Source: Scytalidium lignicola (taxonomy: Eukaryota > Ascomycota > Leotiomycetes). From it: a DNA stretch of 64,000 bases. Made by a program: the position numbers and the translations under genes. Shown piece after piece: positions 56,922 through 64,000 of this stretch. Within the stretch, counting starts at the first letter, position 1, and every line of letters starts with the position of its first letter. The DNA is taken from contig NCSJ02000072.1 of the NCBI GenBank assembly GCA_002812745.2, positions 1 through 64,000 on the forward strand, read 5' to 3'. The notes beneath the pieces were generated by a model. The model worked only from the letters and a program-made list of their open reading frames with translations. It was not told the origin of the DNA and did no database searches.

Positions 56922-59900
56922 AATAGCGCATCAAAAAATAAATATATCTAAAGAAGAACAAAGGTCTCTCTTCAAAAAGCCAGGAGGAGCTGAATGAAGA
57001 AGTAAAGAGGGAAGTTTTGTCAGGATTGGAAAAGAGAGAGGAAGGCAAAATGCAAGTTGGAAAAAGAAGGTTCGAAAATGAGGGGTGGAAAAGAAAAGGC
57101 ACGGAATGGGCTGCCTTTTTTGCTTGGCTTTGCACCTTGCAGCTGTGAGAGAAGGCTTGAGGAAGATTCTATTGGCACGGGCAAGCTATATCTGATATTC
57201 CCATTGCTCAATCTCGTTGCGTCGGGGGGACCGCCACGCGCAAACCAGGATGGTGGAGGAGGTGGTTATGTTTGTGGTATGTAGTACCGGTATCAGAACC
57301 CTTGATGGAACCCGTGGCAACCCTGGAGAAAACGAGGTTTCTGTGTGACTATTGGCGATGTATCACTGCAGTATATGGCAGTTAGTGTAAAGAGTTAGCA
57401 TGGTACATGGTACGTATGTACTATACATTAACTGAGTTAGTGCGGTACCGTCTGACCGGCGGTACAACACCGCGGGTCCAGTTACGGTGCTGTGGACTGT
57501 CTACAGTTACTCTGCCGTCGTATCAAGATCGTAAACAATACCCCAAACGAGGAAGCTCTTGGCCGACAAATTTCAATGCCGTGCTGCAAGCCCCCTCGCC
57601 ACCACTAGCAGCCAAATTATTCGCCATGTGCTGGCCGAGGAAGAAGCAAAAGAATTCAACGGGGGCTGGAAGGATGGATGCGTTATCACCACCACCAGCA
57701 GCTCGCTTGCACCTCAGCGTTGCATTTGTGGCTTTCGACATTGCGTCCCAGCTGGGAGCGGGCGTACTAGAGGTGCAGTAGGGCGAGGGCAAAGGAGGAA
57801 GAAAGGGGATAATTCCTACAGGACTAACACAGTACCGGTATTGTGTACAGAAGAGTCTAGTACTGTACAGTACGTACGGTACGAAGAACCCGCAACTTCC
57901 CATTGGCGGCGCCACCACCACTTTACGCTGCAACCCACCCAGCAGCGTGCGGTTTGATATGGTTGGGTGGGCGTAGGCGTTGGCAAAGGCGTGGGCAGGA
58001 TGATTTCTGCAGTTGCAGTATTGTCCGGTGGGTACCAATACTGTACAGTACTGTAGTTGATGGTAATTAATTAATTATGGCTTTTTGCTGACTTGCGCTT
58101 ACTGAGGTGGCCAGCAAGGTTCCGGCCGAGGACCTTTCTCCGGCATCGCTCGAGGTTGTCTTGGATCTTCCCAACTACTGTGCTGTACTGTCCAAGATAA
58201 TTACTATATTAGCACAACGGGGCCGGTCTCACTGAGACGACCAAACAAAAAANCAAAAAAAANTGAGTCTCGAGACCCTTTATGCTACCTCTTTGACCAC
58301 GAACCAAATAAGTTGCCGCGTCGGGAATCTGCGGTACGGTATCAACGGCGACGGCGCGCCCCTCTCAGCACACGATGGAAGGGCACCACCCCATATGGTT
58401 CGAGCACTTGCTCTCACTTGTTCGCGCATTCGCGCATCGAGTTCGCACCTTTTGCTTGGTCTCTAACTCCATCCAGAAGTAGGTCTATTGCCCGGATCTT
58501 GGCTCGCTTTCGGAGCCCCTTCTCTCCTCCCGGCTCCATCGCCGAACACCAACAGGATCACGTACCGGCCCCTGTGGGCTCCCTGATGTGGAAATACAAG
58601 TACAGGAATGGCGAACGGAGGGACCTTTCTGAGAGTTCGTCGCCATCGTCCCGATCCCCGCTAGGACAATATTATCCCGCGCCCTTGCGGGCACTTAAAT
58701 AGCTGGAAACTTGCGAGTTACGAGTACAGTGCGGGTCCTGTTGTCCTGATTGCACTACCCGATTACTGTATAGTATGATTGTATTGCACGGACTCCAAGC
58801 CAAATCTGCTCGAGAGGAAGGTTCTTTCCTTCGAGGTTTGGAAACATGGGGCGATACCCTGATACACCTCGAGAAGGAGTCGGATCCCCTATCCCTCATC
58901 GCTGGGCAGAGACCAATGCGAGGCTTGTTTGAGAGCATTAATTGTTGAGCAAAAAGGCATAGATTCAGACTCCGACTCCAGGCACGGCTCGTAGTAAAAA
59001 GCCACAGACTGGTCCCCTGAGCCACAAAAACAAATCAAGAAATCAAAAATCCGCCTCCGGCACTGGATACCACATTCTGGGGCGGCGATGATCGCATTAT
59101 GGCGTTATTGTCCACGGTATCTGTGTGTGATCTGTGTGTCTCTCCCACCCCCCTTCTCCCTTCTCCCTTCTCTGTCCCGCGTCTTCGGCTGTCTCATTCT
59201 CTCCCTGCTCCGAATCTTCATCCTCATCGCTGTGGGGGGGTGTAAGCGAAATCTCACGGCCGAGTCCGTACTCCTTGTGTAACAGATGCCCTACAGTATC
59301 GTACCGTATTCAAGGCCCAGATCTTCATACCCCAAAAACAGAGAGCCGACATTGCTTCTTCTTCATGGTATCCACCAAAACACAAAACAGAGCCTCTATT
59401 CAGGCCTCTTTCCCCTGCCCCTCATGCGAAAGCCGTGATGTGATTCGCAATCGGTACCGATCTCTATTCTCCAGGTAAGCAAACGAATTATGTACAAAGC
59501 AAGTACGTAGGAAGGGGTGTTATGCACGTATGTCGGTACGGTTACTGCAGTCAGAAAGGACCGTACGGTAATTAAGTATCACAGCATTAAACGAGGGGGG
59601 TTTCTATCCTGCAGTACTGTACCTTGTCAATGTCTCTGAAGAATTTGATTATCCAAGCCTCACCCCAATCGAGATGGCGTTCGGCAGAACCAGACCTTTG
59701 GGTGCTTCTGTTGGCTGACGAATATTCCATCACACAATCTCACACACAAATACGACGCTGGGAGGGGAAGGGGGGGGTTTGTGTGTGTATCTCTCTGTCT
59801 CTCTCCCTCCCTCTCTCTCTCTTTCGNCTCGCCCGCTCGCTCGCTCCTCTCTGCCCACATCACACAATTCTCTTCTCGCACATTTTGCTGTGCTGGATCT

Positions 59901-60185
59901 GGATTTATCCTCGCGTACTTGGCTTGCTGCATCAACGGCATAACATGCTTGCTTAAGCTCTAGGATCGTTCCTGTGGCTCCCGGGGACCTGCGCACGCGA
60001 ATATGTACCAGAGCTGATAACGACACCACAACAAAGACACACTTATTGATCTTAAAAGACTTTCGGTCCCTTTTTATCTTTTTTTTTTCTCCTCCGAGTA
60101 TCCAGCGCCGTTATTCAGTCCTTCCTTCATTTAGTTTACGGAGGAACCCTCTTTTTCTTCTTTCCTATAAATGTAATAAGGGAAA
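56922..60185. other. Long intergenic region with CT-rich and GTAC-palindrome tracts
   Basis: About 3.3 kb between divergent genes. Many overlapping frames exist because the DNA is GC-rich, but none shows a protein family or coherent splicing. GTAC-type palindromes are frequent (57860-57892, 58039-58055, 59612-59622). Pyrimidine-rich tracts at 59140-59230 and 59789-59853 look like the promoter and leader of the rhodopsin-domain gene. Ns at 58253, 58263 and 59827. A non-coding transcript here is possible but unsupported. Confidence 0.45.
59789..59853. repeat. CT-rich low-complexity tract
   Basis: Alternating CTCTCTGTCTCTCTCC, then CCCTCTCTCTCTC and GCTCGCTCGCTC. About 330 bases upstream of the 60186 start; typical pyrimidine-rich leader sequence of fungal genes. 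Confidence 0.75.
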
Positions 60186-61704
60186 ATGGCCATCGTGCCT
60201 CCGGCCCAGCTTATCACCAACACCGACAAGGCTGGCTTGATCGTCGTGGTGACCACCTTCTTCCTGTCCGTTATCTGGCTGAGTCTTTTGGTGAGATTGT
60301 ATATACGGTTGAGGGTCAATGGTCCCTGGAAGATCGACGACTCTTGTGTCGCTGCAGCTACGGTAAGCAACACACTTTTCAACTCCATGCACAGTTTCTT
60401 TTTCTCTTTTCTTCTATTCTGTTCAGTTTGCTCAAATAAGACAAAATAAAAANGTACAAGCTCCAAAAAATAAAAGCTAATGGCAGTCTGTTATGGCCTT
60501 TAGGTTCTTTCTTGCGCACGTTCCGCTGTCGTTTACCTCGGAGTCTCCAGAGGATTTGGGAAATCAGCAACACTCCTTCACGGCGATGATTTCCTTAAAA
60601 TAGGAAGGGTAAGACTTTGCTGTTACATGTACCACCTCCACCCCCCCCCTCCCCCTCCTCCAATTTGCGGTATGGAAAATTTATATAGGAAGTCTTGTTT
60701 CAAAAAAACTAACGAACAATAAAATGTTAGGCTGTCTTCGCAGACGAGATCCTCTTCAGTATCGCCTTCATGCTCTCGAAATGGAGCGTGGTTTTACTCT
60801 GCATGAGACTTACGCCTAACAAAACACATTCGCGGGTCCTCTGGAGTTCTTTTGCTCTGGCAACAATATGGGCCGTGGTATCCATTTTATTAATCAGTGT
60901 GAACTGCGACCCTACACATACTTTGGCTGACCTTGCTGCGCATTGTCCCAATATTGTCAGTGCACCTACCCTCTACTCAGTTCATCGATAAAATGGTATT
61001 TTGGACTCGAGCTTACTGTTTAGCAGGTAGCACGATGGAAGGCGAGTATCGGATTGGATATACTCACGGAGGTCGCCCTCTTCTGCGGGTGTATGTATCT
61101 TGTTCTTGGTCTCAAGATGTCATTTAGCCTCAAGTCCATTGTGGTTTGCGCTTTTGGCATTCGACTTCCGTAAGCATTACCCAGAACTCTTCAATTGGCC
61201 CTTTGCTTTCCTATTCTACACAAAACTTTAGAGATAGTACTAATCTTTCCCTTCAGCGTCATCATATTCGCCGGCCTACGTTTAATGGCCGTAGATAACG
61301 AATTATCCTCCACCGATCCAACTCTCATCGGCGCCTTCGCCTCAGCCTGGATGCAAGTCGAACTCGACTACAGTATCATGAGCTGCACTCTCTCTTGTCT
61401 CGGCGCCTTCCTAAAGCCCTTCAGCCAAGAAATGTCTCCCTCGAGATCAGATACCCAGCGAAGTTACCAACTCAGCAACTTATCATCCAGTGGCGCTCGC
61501 GCGACCAAAAGGAGAGGGAGCAGAGATATGCCAACGCTAAGGAAAGATGTAGTATTGACGTCGACGNCGACGGTGTCGCATAATAATATTCCGAGTGATA
61601 CCCAGAGTCTGGAGAGCAATGATAGTAGGCAGCGTATCATTATGAAGCAGGTGCAGTGGTCGGTGGAGAGAGACAGTCCGAATACTGATCCTGTGACGCC
61701 TTGA
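60186..61704 (+). CDS. Rhodopsin-domain (PTH11-like) integral membrane protein
   Basis: Five exons (60186-60362, 60504-60608, about 60731-60956, about 61026-61169, about 61259-61704) in phase. Helix 1 is LIVVVTTFFLSVIWLSLLVR, then RGFGKSATLLHGDDFLKIGR, with the family's Arg/Gly-rich first loop, ILFSIAFMLSKWSVVLLCMR (helix 3), WAVVSILLISVNCDP (helix 4), ALFCGCMYLVLGLKMS, VIIFAGLRLMAVDNEL and WMQVELDYSIMSCTLSCLGA (helix 7). This is the same rhodopsin-domain family as 1803-3129 but not a close copy. The cytoplasmic tail is Ser/Thr-rich and ends with QVQWSVERDSP, a common end motif. Here the N at 61567 lies in frame (a CGACGNCGACG run) and appears to be a real base. The N at 60453 lies in the first intron. 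Confidence 0.85.
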
Positions 61705-62789
61705 ATATTACTACTTGTTTGAATGAAAAAAAAAAATTTCCGATAGGCCAGGTGTTCATGTGCATGTGAGATACATTGTTGTACAAGAAAGGGATCATGT
61801 AGTCTAACCCTTTCGGCCCTTCTTTGATATTAAAAGTTTCTCTTGTATAATCTTATTACTTGTGTAATTATTTTAGGAGCTTTGTAATCTTGAAAAAAAT
61901 CATATAATTTAACACTTGACGTATTATGTTGAGGTTTTGGGGCTGTTTTGGCGCCTTTGTGAGCTGCATTCAACCCTTCCTCCTCTCGAGAAGTACTTGT
62001 TTTCTTAGAAGGGGAAAGCACAGTCTAATATAGGATGAATGATGGTTACCTGAAAGTAAAATCACATAGTTATAGATTCCAGTTCTTTATCCGAGGTCTA
62101 CTAGGGTCTGGGATCTGCATATTTGTTTGTTGCATATTTGTTAATTGGAGCGCGGGGCTGGTCGGGTTGATGGAGGCGAGAGCGGAACAGAAATGAAGGG
62201 GCGAAAGGGGGTATTGGGAGGTTTTGTTTTTATTTTTAAAATACATTAGTTATGTAAGTCTAAAAAGCAATGATGTAGAACATTAATCGTATTTTTTNAT
62301 CGTTCTAGAATCTAGTGTGATTGACATGTTGCTTTCTACCAATAATTCTTTTACTTTTTATTTTTGAATTGTTTTTCTCTTCTAAAAATTTAAAAGGCCG
62401 TCGAGCAATCAGAATTTCAATATTAAAGTATAGAAGTTTACATTTGCGAAACACTTCAATTTTATTACATAAAGTGTATTTAATAACTGCCAAATTCGGA
62501 TTTAGCTTTATTATAATACAAAAGTTACTATATAATTTTCTACGAGATCATAGACTTTTTATCTCGATTATCAATTTATCTATCATACGTTGTGCTTATC
62601 GCGACGTTATCCGACCGCGCTAGTACGAAGAAGGAAGGAGGTCAGCAACCTCTTTGTCATTTTGTTCAACAAAACAGCTTTCTTCAGTCTGCTCAGATAA
62701 ACAGGAAAGAAGGAAGAATAAATTTCCACGGCTGTACAGCTCGACTGCTCAATTGTATACATCACTGCCGCAAAAGAAGAGCCCAAGTC
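61705..62789. other. AT-rich intergenic region
   Basis: About 1.1 kb, AT-rich from 61800 to 62600, N after a T run at 62298. No gene recognised. Confidence 0.4.
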
Positions 62790-63364
62790 ATGGCAACGCA
62801 ATTTCTCTCCGGCCTGCACGCGTTCCAGGTCGCGTTCGGCACGTACAACATGTACCTGGCATCAGTCGCACAGTCAAAGCTCAGTAGCTATGAAGTGATA
62901 TCTCGAAAATCTTCCAAGATTGCGGAGAAAGAAGGAGACGAGGGCCAGAAGACAATCCCTAAATCAGGAACTGGTAGTTTAGCTGTAAGTATTCTCTCAG
63001 ACTAATAGCACTTGGAAAGGGATAACAACACCCAATGAGACCTCTCTCTAATATTATGTTGAATATATAGATCATTTGCAGTATCTTAATGGCAATAACA
63101 CTGCTGGTATCTCAGAGGACGCTGTTCTGGGAGTTGGTGGTGGCAGCTGTCAGTATTTCTACGTTGCTTGCCTCGAGGAGGCACGTGGGTGTGTTTGGTA
63201 TAGAGAAGGACAAACTTAAAGGAGAGGGAGCAGTTGGGTACATTCAAGCTATGGAGAAGACGCAGGATGTGAAGTATAATATGTGGTTTTTGGCTCTGAC
63301 TTGGGTTGCTTCTTTTGTGTTGGCTGTGTTTGTGTCACCAAGGGTATTAGATGTACAAGCATAA
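62790..63364 (+). CDS. Small fungal membrane protein, unknown function
   Basis: ATG at 62790 starts exon 1 (62790-62984); an 86-bp intron (GTAAGT...TATAG, 62985-63070) leads to exon 2 (63071-63364). Total 162 residues. Membrane segments: IICSILMAITLLVSQ, LVVAAVSISTLLAS and MWFLALTWVASFVLAVFVS; the N-terminal part (FLSGLHAFQVAFGTYNMYLA) is also fairly hydrophobic and may be a fourth helix. A charged loop of about 30 residues lies between exon halves. No motif links it to a named family. The coherent splice phase and helix pattern support a real gene. Confidence 0.65.
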
Positions 63365-63430
63365 GGGAGACTTTCTGATGAATTGCATGAATTTATTTCA
63401 AATCATAATTTATTGATGCATAGATTAACT

Positions 63431-63535
63431 CAATATGAGTTGTTTCATGTGTTCAACTGGTAGTCGTTGAATGTAGGTATAGGAAACGGTAACGTGTCCT
63501 ATGCGTTGCCTAAGGCACTTACATAACTCATATTG
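63431..63535. repeat. Short element with 11-bp terminal inverted repeats
   Basis: CAATATGAGTT at 63431-63441 and its exact complement AACTCATATTG at 63525-63535 bracket 83 bases. Could be a small MITE or an RNA hairpin in the 3' region of the preceding gene. No target duplication visible. Confidence 0.4.
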
Positions 63536-63943
63536 GGGTCGTGATTGGTCTGTATTGATGTTTCAAATTTCTTGGTATTTGGTATTTTTAAAAGTAGATT
63601 ATATTTCAAATAAACGTTATACATTGTAGTTATGCATTATTTATATAACTAGATTAAGTTTTTAATTGAGCTTTATGCGATCACGTGACATCAAATCGCA
63701 AGACCAATCATGCCCTTTGATTCGAAGTTGTTATAGGTAGCCTTGTTATATCTACAGCCATTACCGTTAAAAATATAGTATGACTGAAGGTGAGACTCCA
63801 CTTTAATGTTAATGGCATTAGTTCGTTTGTTTTGGCTGTTTTTCTTAGTCATAGTCTTGTAGCCAGGCCCTCGAGACTCAACACCTGTACACGGTGAGGG
63901 CTACGAACCTACAGCATAGTCTGTAAAGCCAAGATTGAGTTAT

Positions 63944-64000
63944 TCAGCAATAATTATCTCTCTGTTCAGCGATAATTATTTCTTTATTCAGCAATAATTA
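63944..64000. repeat. 22-bp tandem repeat
   Basis: Three units beginning TCAGCAATAATTAT, TCAGCGATAATTAT and TCAGCAATAATTA with a period of 22 bases. The third unit is cut by the window end, so the array may continue. Confidence 0.75.

Noticed and set aside
57407..59025. Several overlapping 100-170 codon frames on both strands
   Set aside because: GC-rich DNA makes long chance frames; none has conserved motifs or coherent splicing, and they overlap each other.
1..64000. tRNA, rRNA or CRISPR-like arrays
   Set aside because: Scanned for TTCGA-type T-arm cores and regular spaced repeats; candidates (for example near 7076 and 58400) lack matching stems, and the only tandem array (63944-64000) has no spacer pattern.

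Overview
The window looks like a chromosomal segment of a filamentous ascomycete (Pezizomycotina; the exact class cannot be fixed from sequence alone). Genes are split by many short GT-AG introns of about 45-85 bp with CTAAC-like branch sites. The protein families are typically fungal: Zn2Cys6 regulators, rhodopsin-domain (PTH11-like) membrane proteins, Dal5-type and sugar MFS carriers, OPT, APC and fungal multicopper oxidase. Gene islands alternate with long AT-rich stretches that hold only gene relics, a pattern expected after repeat-induced point mutation (RIP). No rRNA, tRNA or CRISPR was found.

Layout. 1-3.1 kb: start of a secreted FAD (PCMH) oxidoreductase, divergent from a rhodopsin-domain protein. 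3.1-13.4 kb: an AT-rich graveyard with C-terminal pieces of a Baeyer-Villiger monooxygenase, a short-chain dehydrogenase and a DHA2-type MFS pump, followed by an intact phytanoyl-CoA-type dioxygenase and a Zn2Cys6 regulator. I read this as the ruin of a small-molecule biosynthetic cluster. 14-22.3 kb: a catabolic-looking group of a broken GHL6-like glycoside hydrolase, an intact Dal5-family transporter, a 2-hydroxyacid dehydrogenase with two premature stops and an altered catalytic residue, and a sugar transporter with a disturbed first membrane segment. 24.4-31 kb: an orphan 205-residue protein, a membrane-anchored multicopper oxidase and a divergently transcribed secreted phospholipase C. 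31-38 kb: kinase and AAA-ATPase relics, a frameshifted membrane protein, an intronless GNAT acetyltransferase and a broken IFI6/ISG12-like gene. 39.7-46.6 kb: an alpha/beta hydrolase with a long acidic tail, a dimeric alpha/beta-barrel-like protein, and a regulator combining a C2HC finger with a Zn2Cys6 cluster. 48.3-63.4 kb: OPT transporter, APC (GABA/choline-type) permease, a second rhodopsin-domain protein and a small membrane protein, separated by long promoters rich in TACAGTACTGTA-like palindromes.

Functionally the window is dominated by uptake (two or three MFS, OPT, APC), secreted or membrane enzymes (FAD oxidase, multicopper oxidase, phospholipase C), sensing (two rhodopsin-domain proteins) and local regulators. 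About ten loci are broken, so this is a fast-turnover accessory region. Caution on frames: in three genes, deleting a single N restores the reading frame, so those Ns behave like inserted placeholder bases. Some other one-base frameshifts may also be assembly errors. All exon coordinates were worked out by hand from splice motifs, phase and family conservation.
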